Below, in pieces: positions 16,601-24,053 of a stretch of 64,000 bases of DNA. The translations under genes were made by a program, and so were the position numbers. A model generated the notes under the pieces. The model saw only the letters and a program-made list of their open reading frames with translations. It was not told the origin of the DNA and searched no databases. Source of the stretch: Sphingomonas sp. IW22 (GTDB lineage Bacteria; Pseudomonadota; Alphaproteobacteria; Sphingomonadales; Sphingomonadaceae); the NCBI RefSeq assembly GCF_041321155.1, contig NZ_JBGGWB010000004.1:124001-188000 (forward strand), read 5' to 3'. Within the stretch, counting starts at the first letter, position 1. Each line of letters opens with the position of its first letter.

Positions 16601-17904
16601 CAGTCGTCGCTTCGATTCGCGCGGCGATCAGCATAGGCGACGACGAATTTCTCCCAGATCCGCAGCCACTCTGTATCGGTGCGCGGCCGGTTGAAATCGG
16701 GGCATCCTTTGCGGAATGCAGCCGCCATGTCATCCACCGACCACGGATGGCCCTTGTTCAGCGCGATCTGGCGGAAGACTGCCTCACGCGTGCCGTAGGA
16801 GAGAGACCCGGCAGGGAACGGGAGAGTCGGTGCATCGTCCTTCGCAAGCGTGGGCTTCGCTGGATGGCGTGGTTTGACCGATGATCTCGGTGCCGTTTCC
16901 GGAGCCTCGCCCCCGACGAGCCGAAGGTGCGGGCCGACGAGCTTGCGCTCCAGCGGTGCCGGTGACGGATGCAGGATGACCTTTCGCCCGGAGAGATCGA
17001 CATTAGCGTTGGGATAGACCGCTGACACGATCTGCATGGTTTCGCGTACGGTCTGTCGGAAGCGCTTGCTGTCCGCTTCGTTGCCCAGGTGCTTGGCGAG
17101 TTGGTCCCACGAGATGACCTGACCCTTGTCCGATCCTATCCGCGGGAGCCGGTAGGCAAGGTAGGTGTAGAGATCGAGCGCCGTTGGCGTACCCTTGAGC
17201 TCGCGGATGGCGATCTCATTGAGTGGCACGGCATGGTCGATAAGGTGCGTGTAGAACGCCTCCGACATACGTATTTCGCGCGCGAATGAGCCGTTCTTGT
17301 CGAGCGAACCCGCATATTCGTTGGAGATCTTCACGTCCCGGACGGCGAAGGCGTTGTCCTCCGTGTCAGTTCCGTCCCAGCGGATTTGCCACTCGCACGC
17401 CAGCAGCCGATCCACCTGCTCCCGCATCAGGTTGGCCGTGCCGCGCGGTCCATAGGAAACCGTCTGGTAGCCAAGGCGGCGCATCCATTCGGTGAAGTTG
17501 CGGCCCAGATAAACGTCCCGCGACTGCTTCATGACCGCCTGGGAAAGGAGGTAGATCAGGGCAACGCGCGGATAGGCGCCATAAGGCACACCAAGGCTTC
17601 GCATGACGGACTTGCCGTCAACATTCTGAAGCACCGGCCTGGGATTGATGGCCAGCGCATATTTCCCGTCTTCACGGACGATGGGCTGAGTGTCGTCCTT
17701 GGGTCGCTTGGTCGGCAGCGACATCGCACAAAGCGCGGAATGGAGGAAGGCAGGGACCGGTTCTTCGTCCTGCACGCGCAGGAACGCGTCCAAGGTGAGC
17801 TGGGTGCCGGCAGTGGTGGCGAGCCTGCGGACGCTCTCCTCCCCACCGTTGAGCATGGCTAGTGCGTACTGATGCCCCAGCGGCTTATGCTGATCCCCAT
17901 TCAT
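16600..17904 (-). CDS. repA: plasmid replication initiator RepA
   Basis: The 434-residue protein matches the RepA family of sphingomonad and other alphaproteobacterial plasmids. Typical segments are PVPAFLHSALCAMSLPTKRP (about 49-68), VPYGAYPRVALIYLLSQAV (about 108-126), GPRGTANLMREQVDRLLAC, and a central TPTALDLYTYLAYRLPRI that belongs to the winged-helix DNA-binding region. It should bind the iterons just upstream (18145-18366) and open the origin. The ATG at 17904 follows a GGGGGAAGGG stretch; the in-frame ATG at 17955 would add a segment without family likeness. An inverted iteron-like site lies at 18026, about 120 bases before the start, suggesting self-repression. ParA is transcribed divergently. 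Confidence 0.9.
   Translation of the reverse strand: MNGDQHKPLGHQYALAMLNGGEESVRRLATTAGTQLTLDAFLRVQDEEPVPAFLHSALCAMSLPTKRPKDDTQPIVREDGKYALAINPRPVLQNVDGKSVMRSLGVPYGAYPRVALIYLLSQAVMKQSRDVYLGRNFTEWMRRLGYQTVSYGPRGTANLMREQVDRLLACEWQIRWDGTDTEDNAFAVRDVKISNEYAGSLDKNGSFAREIRMSEAFYTHLIDHAVPLNEIAIRELKGTPTALDLYTYLAYRLPRIGSDKGQVISWDQLAKHLGNEADSKRFRQTVRETMQIVSAVYPNANVDLSGRKVILHPSPAPLERKLVGPHLRLVGGEAPETAPRSSVKPRHPAKPTLAKDDAPTLPFPAGSLSYGTREAVFRQIALNKGHPWSVDDMAAAFRKGCPDFNRPRTDTEWLRIWEKFVVAYADRRANRSDD
16877..16890 (-). repeat. inverted iteron copy inside repA
   Basis: ACCGATGATCTCGG is the reverse complement of the iteron core. It shares the longer context ACCGATGATNTCGGTGCCG with the site at 18026. Confidence 0.5.
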
Positions 17905-18025
17905 GGTCTGCCCTTCCCCCCGAATCTGCCGGGGGCTCTGATGAGCATGTCTCAACAGGTTTGAGGCTTGAAATCAACCCCGTTGGCAGTTTGGGAGGGG
18001 AAACGTCCGTCAGAGTTGCAGAAAC

Positions 18026-18039
18026 ACCGATGATGTCGG
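18026..18039 (-). promoter_or_regulatory. inverted iteron-like site upstream of repA (possible autorepression operator)
   Basis: ACCGATGATGTCGG is an inverted, one-mismatch copy of the iteron, followed by TGCCGTTT as in the copy at 16877. Its position about 120 bases upstream of the repA start would suit RepA binding to its own promoter. This role is inferred. Confidence 0.4.
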
Positions 18040-18089
18040 TGCCGTTTTGCGCCCTGCCCTGCCCTCCTTCACCCAAAAATGGAAAAATC

Positions 18090-18114
18090 AAGCCGATTCG
18101 CGAATCGGTTTTTT
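18090..18114 (+). terminator. palindrome plus T-tract in the repA leader (terminator-like)
   Basis: CCGATTCGCGAATCGG is a perfect 16-bp palindrome followed on the plus strand by six T residues. With outer pairs it forms a 9-bp stem and CGCG loop. It opposes repA transcription, so it could end a plus-strand RNA antisense to the repA leader. On the minus strand it is followed by a weaker T-rich stretch. Confidence 0.45.
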
Positions 18115-18144
18115 ATAGGGTGATTCTAGTAATAGGTATGCGCT

Positions 18145-18366
18145 CTGAGATCATCGGTCGTTCCGCACCGAGATCATCGTTGGTAGGCACCGAGATCATC
18201 GCAAGGTACTGAGATCATCGGTGGTTATCCACAGCCAGCCCTTTGTCGGCGCGGTGACAGCGGCGTACTTTACACCATACCCAAAAGGAACGGAGATCAT
18301 CGGTCGTAGCCGCCGCGCGTTGGCCAGAAAGCATGCTCAGGTGCAAAGGGCTCGGAGATCATCGGT
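18145..18366 (+). other. oriV: plasmid origin region: six direct iterons
   Basis: Six direct repeats of CNGAGATCATCGNN lie at 18145, 18168, 18190, 18209, 18291 and 18353; four of them end in the full ATCATCGGT. The first four are spaced about 19-23 bases apart, close to two helical turns; the last two are further away. Together with the DnaA box and adjacent repA this marks the replication origin. The interval between repA (17904) and parA (18453) holds no coding sequence. Confidence 0.85.
18225..18233 (+). other. DnaA box
   Basis: TTATCCACA matches the E. coli DnaA consensus exactly and lies directly after the fourth iteron. Confidence 0.75.
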
Positions 18367-18452
18367 GAACTTGTAAGTCCGGTGGCCATTTTCTTGCCCG
18401 AAACTGCCAACACGGCTATCGTGGCGTATCAAACCCACAGAAGCGGACTGCG

Positions 18453-19655
18453 ATGGCTAACGACCACACCCTAGCACAGCCGGACGACCTCATCGAAGGT
18501 GGTCTGGACGTGCTCCACAGAAAGTCGCTGACGATCCTTAAGCGCATCCGTGACAGCGCGGTGGATCCTGAAACGGGTCAGAAGACGGGCCCGACCTTCC
18601 CGATCTCGAAAGCTGCTGCACTGGTCGGGCGGACGGCATCTGCCGTACGGGAAGCGGAGCGCGACGGCCGCCTCCCCGCTCGGGGCCGAACGGGCTCCGG
18701 GCATCGGCTGCAGTACACGCTCGAAGAGCTTGATCATATGCGCGAGGTGTTTGGAACGCGTCCTTGGCGCGAGCCGACCGACACCCCGGCGATCATCTCG
18801 GTCTGCAACTTCAAGGGCGGCGTGGGCAAGTCGACGATCGCGCTGCATCTTGCTCAGCATTTTGCAATCAATGGCTACCGGGTTCTGTTCATCGACTGCG
18901 ACAGCCAAGCGTCGTCAACCATGATGTTCGGCTATCGCCCCGACGTGGACCTTGACGAGGAAGACACGCTTTACGGGCATTTCCACAATCCGGAGCTGCT
19001 CGGCGTTCGCAAGATCATCCGCAAGACGCACTTTCACAACCTCCACCTGATCCCGTCGAACCTGCGGCTTTATAATCTCGAGTATGAGATCGCCGGTCAT
19101 ATGGCGCGAAATCAGAACATGGAGATCATCGACCTGATCGCGCAGGCGATCGATGAGGTGGTTGACGACTATGACGTCGTAATCATGGACCCACCGCCGG
19201 CGTTGGGCATGGTGTCGATGGCTGTGCTTCAGGCCGCCAATTGCATGGTCATACCGGTGCCGCCGAGCCTCGTCGATTTCGCCTCGACGGTCTCGTTCAT
19301 CGACATGACGCGAACGACGATGAAGCAGCTCGAGCAACTCGCCGGGCGGGGGCGGCCGGCCTATAATTTCATCCGGCTGGTCGGCAGCCGTGTGGATGAG
19401 AGCAAGTCGATGCACCGGGAAGTACTGTCGATGATGCGGCAGGTTTTTGGTGGCTCAATGACGCAGTCGGTGATGGTCACAAGCGCGGAAATCGACAACG
19501 CAAGCTCACGGATGAAAACCGTTTTCGAGCTCGAGAGGCCCGTAACGTCGCACGAGGTCCACAACCGCTGCATGAAGCATCTTAACGACGTCTGCCAGGA
19601 TATCGAGCAGGACGTTTTGCGCACCTGGGCGAGCAGGGCGGGGGGGCAAATCTAG
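18453..19655 (+). CDS. parA: plasmid partition ATPase ParA
   Basis: The 400-residue Walker-type ATPase has an N-terminal HTH-like region (FPISKAAALVGRTASAVREA, about 50-69) that probably binds the promoter for autoregulation. The deviant Walker A motif is CNFKGGVGKSTIALHLAQ (about 117-134). Walker A' is FIDCDSQASSTMMFGY (about 149-164) and Walker B is VVIMDPPPALGMVSMAVL. Size and HTH indicate a type Ia ParA. It is followed by three parS-like palindromes and parB, forming a complete partition locus next to the origin. The iteron at 18353 lies less than 100 bases upstream of its start, so replication and partition promoters may interact. Confidence 0.93.
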   Translation: MANDHTLAQPDDLIEGGLDVLHRKSLTILKRIRDSAVDPETGQKTGPTFPISKAAALVGRTASAVREAERDGRLPARGRTGSGHRLQYTLEELDHMREVFGTRPWREPTDTPAIISVCNFKGGVGKSTIALHLAQHFAINGYRVLFIDCDSQASSTMMFGYRPDVDLDEEDTLYGHFHNPELLGVRKIIRKTHFHNLHLIPSNLRLYNLEYEIAGHMARNQNMEIIDLIAQAIDEVVDDYDVVIMDPPPALGMVSMAVLQAANCMVIPVPPSLVDFASTVSFIDMTRTTMKQLEQLAGRGRPAYNFIRLVGSRVDESKSMHREVLSMMRQVFGGSMTQSVMVTSAEIDNASSRMKTVFELERPVTSHEVHNRCMKHLNDVCQDIEQDVLRTWASRAGGQI

Positions 19656-19660
19656 GGGCA

Positions 19661-19676
19661 GTTGCTACGTGGCAAC
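19661..19676. promoter_or_regulatory. parS: parS-like palindrome 1
   Basis: GTTGCTACGTGGCAAC, a 16-bp palindrome with one mismatch, begins 6 bases after the parA stop. Confidence 0.75.
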
Positions 19677-19740
19677 TCCAACGTTTTTCTCACCAGCGAG
19701 CGCGGGCAATTTAGGAGCGAGACAAAGCAGGAATCACCAA

Positions 19741-19756
19741 GTTGCCACGTGGCAAC
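19741..19756. promoter_or_regulatory. parS: parS-like palindrome 2
   Basis: GTTGCCACGTGGCAAC is a perfect 16-bp palindrome with the GTT...AAC ends and length of repABC-type parS sites. Confidence 0.78.
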
Positions 19757-19853
19757 AAAGTGGAAGAACGCAGTAAAAGCAACGGTTTAGGCCGGAAATG
19801 CATGTCAGATCGCACACGACAGAATGAAAGCGCGAGGGCCTGCGGGAGGAGCA

Positions 19854-19869
19854 GTTGCCACGTGGCAAC
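19854..19869. promoter_or_regulatory. parS: parS-like palindrome 3
   Basis: GTTGCCACGTGGCAAC, identical to copy 2, lies about 55 bases upstream of the parB start, where ParB binding could also control parB expression. Confidence 0.78.
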
Positions 19870-19922
19870 TTTGGCCTGCTGGCGCCCGTCGGCGAGGGCA
19901 CGAGAGAAGGAGAAAAGTGCCG

Positions 19923-20900
19923 ATGAGCAAGGGCAATAAGGGCTTCGGCTCGATGTTCACAGAGGGGCTAGACGACGAGGAGAACCTCGATAAGGTGACC
20001 CCTGCCGACGGCATCATGGCAAGCCGCAGCCAGACGCTCGCCCGCATCGCGACCGGGAAAACGGTCGCCGACCGGACAGAGTGGGTCGATCCGGAACGGT
20101 GCCGCCCATGGCGGATGCACAATCGCGACCTCGACCATCTGACCGAAGATAGCTGCCGCGATCTTATCGACTCCTTTCTCTCCGCCAAGAAGCAGCGAAT
20201 CCCCGCTATCGTCCGGCGGCTGAAAGACGACCCGAACTTCGACTTCGAGATCATCGCCGGCGTCCGACGCTGGTGGACGGTGAAATGGCTCCGGGCGCAT
20301 CACCACCCCGAGTTCGAATATCTCGTGACGATCCAGAGTGTCACCGACGAGGAGGCGTTCCGGGTTTCAGATGTCGAGAACCGCTCGCGCAAGGACATCT
20401 CGGATTGGGAGCGGGCCAAAGAATATACGGTCGCGCTCGCTGAGTTCTACGAAGGTTCGCAGTCGCAGATGGCCGAGCATTTGAACCTCTCCAAGTCATG
20501 GCTGAGCCGGCTGCTCGACGTGGCGCGCTTGCCCGAGGCAGTTGTCGCAGCGTTCTCCGATACGCACGACATTACGGTACGTGTCGCGCGTGACATCAAG
20601 CCGCTTACGGGAGATTCGAAGGCCCTCGCCAAGATGCGCGACGAGGCCGAGCGCATCGAAGAGGAGCGGAACAAGACTGGCGTCAGGCTTAGTGGGCCCG
20701 AAGTGGCGAAACGCCTAGTGAAGGCAACCGCTGCGCCCAGTGTAAAGGGCGGCGCCGAGAAGGAGATTACCGGCAGGGGCGGCAAGGTCATCCTGCGCTA
20801 CACCAAAGCGCGGGGAGGCGGGCTTACGATCAAGGTGCCGGCGAAAGCCGAGGCTTCACCGGCTGAGCTGCTCAAGGCGATCGAGGGACTGCTGGCGTAG
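19923..20900 (+). CDS. parB: plasmid partition protein ParB
   Basis: The 325-residue protein contains a ParB N-terminal domain (DLIDSFLSAKKQRIPAIVRR, about 79-98; IIAGVRRWWTVKWLRA, about 107-122; ENRSRKDISDWERAKEY, about 152-168). The KorB/HTH domain is next (MAEHLNLSKSWLSRLLDVAR, about 182-201), followed by a C-terminal basic and dimerisation region. It should bind the three palindromes upstream and stimulate ParA. The ATG at 19923 has GGAG about 10 bases upstream; the longer frame from 19824 runs through parS 3. It lies 267 bases after parA in the same direction, with parS sites between them. Confidence 0.92.
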   Translation: MSKGNKGFGSMFTEGLDDEENLDKVTPADGIMASRSQTLARIATGKTVADRTEWVDPERCRPWRMHNRDLDHLTEDSCRDLIDSFLSAKKQRIPAIVRRLKDDPNFDFEIIAGVRRWWTVKWLRAHHHPEFEYLVTIQSVTDEEAFRVSDVENRSRKDISDWERAKEYTVALAEFYEGSQSQMAEHLNLSKSWLSRLLDVARLPEAVVAAFSDTHDITVRVARDIKPLTGDSKALAKMRDEAERIEEERNKTGVRLSGPEVAKRLVKATAAPSVKGGAEKEITGRGGKVILRYTKARGGGLTIKVPAKAEASPAELLKAIEGLLA

Positions 20901-20968
20901 CGCGGACGATGTAGGCACCGAGATCTCGTAACCGGCTTACATTGTCCATTAGATTGACGGTGTTATAC

Positions 20969-20988
20969 GAATTGCACGCGTGCAATTC
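20969..20988. promoter_or_regulatory. perfect 20-bp palindrome downstream of parB
   Basis: GAATTGCACGCGTGCAATTC is a perfect inverted repeat in the 186-base gap between the converging parB and DUF1612-type genes. The outer bases are AT-rich and it lacks a T tract, so it looks like a protein-binding site rather than a terminator. The bound protein is unknown. Confidence 0.5.
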
Positions 20989-21086
20989 GGCAGACGGTCG
21001 CTCGGAAGGCACCGACTTTGCACCCGATCTCGCGGCGGAGCTTACCGGCGGGTCGCGCCACAACAGGAGAAGCAATCCGCGCTGTG

Positions 21087-22028
21087 CTAGACCAGCGCTG
21101 GGTGTGAGGTCTGCGGCAGCGAAGCGAGCAACTTACGGGCGCCTTGCGGGGTCACACCCAGCAGACGCGAGACCGCGCTTGGGTGAAGGCCCGGATAGGC
21201 AAGCTGCAGGCGGGCGAGGAGAGGGGCCTTGCTCCGCTTCGTGACGGCCAGATCGGTCTGGATGCGCGACGCCGCACGCTCGATCGCGTCGAGGTCGCGC
21301 AAGCCAGCCTGCGCGGTTCGGCTGATCGCCTGCGCCAAGGTGCCCGCCAGCTCGGCGGGGGAGGGGGGCAGAAACTTCGGCATCAGGATGAACGAGGGGA
21401 TCACCCGGGTCGTGAAGCCGACGCGGCACAGCATTAGCGGTACGGCGGCGGAGATCAGCCAGTTTCGGTTGCGTCCGCGGGGTGGCAGGTCGAGAGCGCG
21501 ACCATCGACGCTGACGACATCCCAGCTGCTTGGTGTTGCCGGTTCGGTCAGCGCGAACAGCTCGAAGATGCGGTTTGCGACAGCAAGGAGGTCGCCGGAA
21601 GGGAAGGGGGCGTCCGCCGCGGTCCGCAGCTGTCGCCACATCGGCCCGAAATGCGCCAGGTCCTCAGCCGCATAAACCTCCGCCTCGGTGCGGTCATCGA
21701 GTACCCTACGAAGCACATTGAGTGTAGCGCGGGCGAGCGGATCCTTGAGATCCTCGTCGCGGCTGAGCGCAAGGTGGAAGACGGCGGCAACCGAGATCGG
21801 ATCATTGAGACCTTCGGACGCGCGGGGCGGGGGCGTGCGGCCGGCGATCCAGTCCTGCAGGTCGCGTACCGCGATCGGCACGCCGGCGAGACCGGCGAGT
21901 GCGGCGGCGCCCTCCAGGCGCGCGCGCGCGAGGAAGATGTCGGCGCAGGGGCTACCGTGCAATCGGCCATCGAGGCGCCCGAGCAGGAGCAGGCTGTCGT
22001 CGGCGCGCAGGGCTTCAGTCCGCGTCAT
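21087..22028 (-). CDS. DUF1612/HTH domain protein (RHE_PE00001 family-like)
   Basis: The 313-residue protein begins MTRTEALRADDSLLLLGRLD. It has a central segment GRNRNWLISAAVPLMLCRVG and a C-terminal HTH region (HPSAVSRLLGVTPQGARKLL, about 285-304). This fits plasmid and symbiotic-plasmid proteins annotated as DUF1612 with a helix-turn-helix domain. These commonly sit near rep or par genes; their role is unknown. The ATG at 22028 is preferred over 22085 because the family begins near this point, though the upstream ribosome binding site is weak. It converges on parB and diverges from the recombinase at 22174. Confidence 0.72.
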   Translation of the reverse strand: MTRTEALRADDSLLLLGRLDGRLHGSPCADIFLARARLEGAAALAGLAGVPIAVRDLQDWIAGRTPPPRASEGLNDPISVAAVFHLALSRDEDLKDPLARATLNVLRRVLDDRTEAEVYAAEDLAHFGPMWRQLRTAADAPFPSGDLLAVANRIFELFALTEPATPSSWDVVSVDGRALDLPPRGRNRNWLISAAVPLMLCRVGFTTRVIPSFILMPKFLPPSPAELAGTLAQAISRTAQAGLRDLDAIERAASRIQTDLAVTKRSKAPLLARLQLAYPGLHPSAVSRLLGVTPQGARKLLASLPQTSHPALV

Positions 22029-22108
22029 AGGGTGGCAACGATGCCAGAGAGCGAAACCAAAGTCAGCAGTTGGTTTCGCTCCCAATTAGTGTTCAGTCGT
22101 GTACCTGC

Positions 22109-22156
22109 GATAATTGCACTTATCATATAAGCCGAATTGACGCCTGTCTATAAGGT
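22109..22156 (+). repeat. recombinase-associated site A (left copy)
   Basis: The last 37 bases (22120-22156) match site B at 37880-37916 at 34 positions, in the same orientation, directly upstream of a tyrosine recombinase gene in both cases. The block contains the inverted repeats GATAA...TTATC and CTTAT-CAT-ATAAG. Surrounding DNA is not similar between copies. It may be a crossover site, a recombinase binding site or a shared promoter. Confidence 0.6.
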
Positions 22157-22173
22157 CCGCTACAGTGGCCGCC

Positions 22174-23427
22174 ATGGAGGCCATAGCATCAGAGGGGCAG
22201 GAAAGCCCTGAAACCGGCGATTTCGACGCCTCTGGCGCTGTCGCGGCCGCCCTGACGCCGGCGACGATGCCCGAGCTTGCCTGGACTGCTACCCAGATGC
22301 GGGCCGAGACCCGTATCGTCATCAACGCTGAACTGATCGCGGCCTATCAGGCCGCCAGCTCGCCGCACTCGATCCGCGCGCTCAAATCCGATCTTGAGGC
22401 ATTCGACTTCTGGTGCCGACGCATGAAGAGGATTGCGCTACCGGCGACGCCGGAGATCGTCGCCGACTACCTCGATGCGCGGGCAGCGAAGGGGGCTAAG
22501 CCGGCCTCGCTCGGGCGCTACAAAGCATCGATCGCCAAAATCCATCAGCTGCTCGACCTCAAGGATCCCACCCAGGCTGATCTTGTGAAGTTGCGGCTGC
22601 GCGCGATCCGGCGCGAGAAGGGCACCGCGCAGGCTCAGGCGCGTCCGTTGCGCTTCAAGGGGCCGGTGCGAGACGTGGAGCGCGACAGTCCGCGCGGGCT
22701 GAATGTGCGGGCATTGCTGGAAGCTTGCGCGGACGATGTGCCGGGCCTGCGGGATCGAGCGCTGTTGTCGGTGGCCTATGACACGGGGCTGCGCGCATCC
22801 GAGCTTGTAGCGATCAAGGTGGATGACATCCTCGAGGCGCTTGATCCAGAGGCGCGCCTTCTTGCCATCGCGCGCAGCAAGGGAGATCAGGAAGGCGAGG
22901 GGGCCACAGCTTATCTGTCACCACGTTCAGTGCGGGCAATCGCAGCATGGAAAGAGGCGGCAGGGATCGACGCGGGGCCATTGTTCAGGCGGGTGCAGGT
23001 CAGGCGCTACAAGGCGCGGGCAGCCGTAAAGGGCCGTTCGATCGACAGCATCTCGGGCCGGGAGACCTGGGATTTGCGCAAAACGCTTTCAAAGCCCGCG
23101 GTCAAGGCGCGGATCGAATATGACATCGGTGCCTCGGCGCTCCATCCGGGATCGATCGGACCGATCTGGCGGGCAATAATCCAGCGCGCATTCGACTGCG
23201 GCGCATTGGGAGACCTGACCGCTGATGATCTGTCGCGGCTTCTAAAAGGGATCAGCGCGCATTCGACGCGTGTGGGCCTCAATCAAGACCTGTTCGTTGC
23301 GGGCGAAGATCTGGCTGGGATCATGGATGCGCTGCGCTGGAAAAGTCCGCGCATGCCGCTCGCCTATAATCGCAACCTGGCTGCTGAAGCTGGAGCGGTT
23401 GGTCGTCTTGCGCGCAAGCTGGAATGA
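22174..23427 (+). CDS. tyrosine recombinase (left copy)
   Basis: The 417-residue integrase has an N-terminal SAM-like core-binding domain (about 45-145, with LIAAYQAASSPHSIRALKSD) and a catalytic domain. The first arginine is in YDTGLRASELV (about 195-205), the HxxR box is in SAHSTRVGLNQDL (about 365-377), and the tyrosine is in MPLAYNRNLA near the end. The paralogue at 38068 is about 80% identical by eye over the shared region. The start may be ATG 22174 or GTG 22165; neither has a clear ribosome binding site, and site A ends only 9-18 bases upstream. It probably recombines plasmid or island DNA rather than a phage, as no phage genes are nearby. Confidence 0.85.
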   Translation: MEAIASEGQESPETGDFDASGAVAAALTPATMPELAWTATQMRAETRIVINAELIAAYQAASSPHSIRALKSDLEAFDFWCRRMKRIALPATPEIVADYLDARAAKGAKPASLGRYKASIAKIHQLLDLKDPTQADLVKLRLRAIRREKGTAQAQARPLRFKGPVRDVERDSPRGLNVRALLEACADDVPGLRDRALLSVAYDTGLRASELVAIKVDDILEALDPEARLLAIARSKGDQEGEGATAYLSPRSVRAIAAWKEAAGIDAGPLFRRVQVRRYKARAAVKGRSIDSISGRETWDLRKTLSKPAVKARIEYDIGASALHPGSIGPIWRAIIQRAFDCGALGDLTADDLSRLLKGISAHSTRVGLNQDLFVAGEDLAGIMDALRWKSPRMPLAYNRNLAAEAGAVGRLARKLE

Positions 23428-23705
23428 GTGAGCTTGGGACAAAGCTGCCGTGCCCTAAACGGCATCTGGAACGGCAGCTCTTGCCACGTTCAGACGTCCC
23501 TGGAGGGACACCTTGTATCACGGGTTTGACCAAGAGCTGCACGGCGGGTTCCAGACAGAACGAGGATCGGTGACAGCAGCGACCGTCCCAAGAACGATAT
23601 GCCGCTCGCGCAGCAAGTCCATTCAACGCCCGGCATGATGCCGGAGACGGGGGTTGTTTCGTATCAACCTTTTGTTGCAGCGGCGCTGCTGCTGATTTGG
23701 ATGAG

Positions 23706-23975
23706 TTACCAATACTTCGAAATCGCCCGGAACTCTTGAATCGCCTGCTGCGGACCTTCGCCTTCCTCTGCATGGACGAGGCAATGGTCGATATGGTCGT
23801 TGATGAGCGCGCGCTTGGCGCTGGCTATGGCGCTTTCGACGGCCTGGAGCTGTTGCGCAATGTCGACGCAGGGTCGCTCCTCCTCGATCATGCCGACAAT
23901 GCTGCGCAGATGACCGGCAGCGCGGTTGAGCCGCTTGATGATCGCCGGGTGGCTGGTGTGTGCGTGATGGGCCAT
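23706..23975 (-). CDS. CsoR/RcnR-type metal-sensing repressor (DUF156)
   Basis: The 89-residue protein begins MAHHAHTSHPAIIKRLNRAA. It shows the DUF156 helical pattern: HLRSIVGMIEEERPCVDIAQ (about 22-41, containing the conserved cysteine) and ALINDHIDHCLVH (about 61-73, with the metal-binding histidine and a further cysteine). The N-terminal HHAH is RcnR-like, suggesting nickel or cobalt sensing. It diverges from an NreB-like exporter, with two G-tract palindromes in the gap that are the expected operators. A longer frame reaching 24389 is antisense to the exporter and was rejected. Confidence 0.85.
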   Translation of the reverse strand: MAHHAHTSHPAIIKRLNRAAGHLRSIVGMIEEERPCVDIAQQLQAVESAIASAKRALINDHIDHCLVHAEEGEGPQQAIQEFRAISKYW

Positions 23976-24011
23976 GCCCCCATGTAGTGCGCTCCACCGG
24001 GCGCTGTCGAG

Positions 24012-24029
24012 TATCCCTCCGGGGGGATA
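24012..24029. promoter_or_regulatory. CsoR/RcnR-type operator 1
   Basis: TATCCCTCCGGGGGGATA is a near-perfect palindrome (one mismatch per arm) built on C and G tracts, the operator type of the DUF156 repressors. It lies between the divergent repressor and exporter genes. Confidence 0.7.
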
Positions 24030-24033
24030 GACA

Positions 24034-24053
24034 ATATCCCCCCGGGGGGATAT
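24034..24053. promoter_or_regulatory. CsoR/RcnR-type operator 2, overlapping the exporter's ribosome binding site
   Basis: ATATCCCCCCGGGGGGATAT is a perfect 20-bp palindrome ending one base before the GTG at 24054. Its GGGGGGA arm is also the only candidate ribosome binding site for the exporter, so DNA binding and translation signals coincide. Confidence 0.72.
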
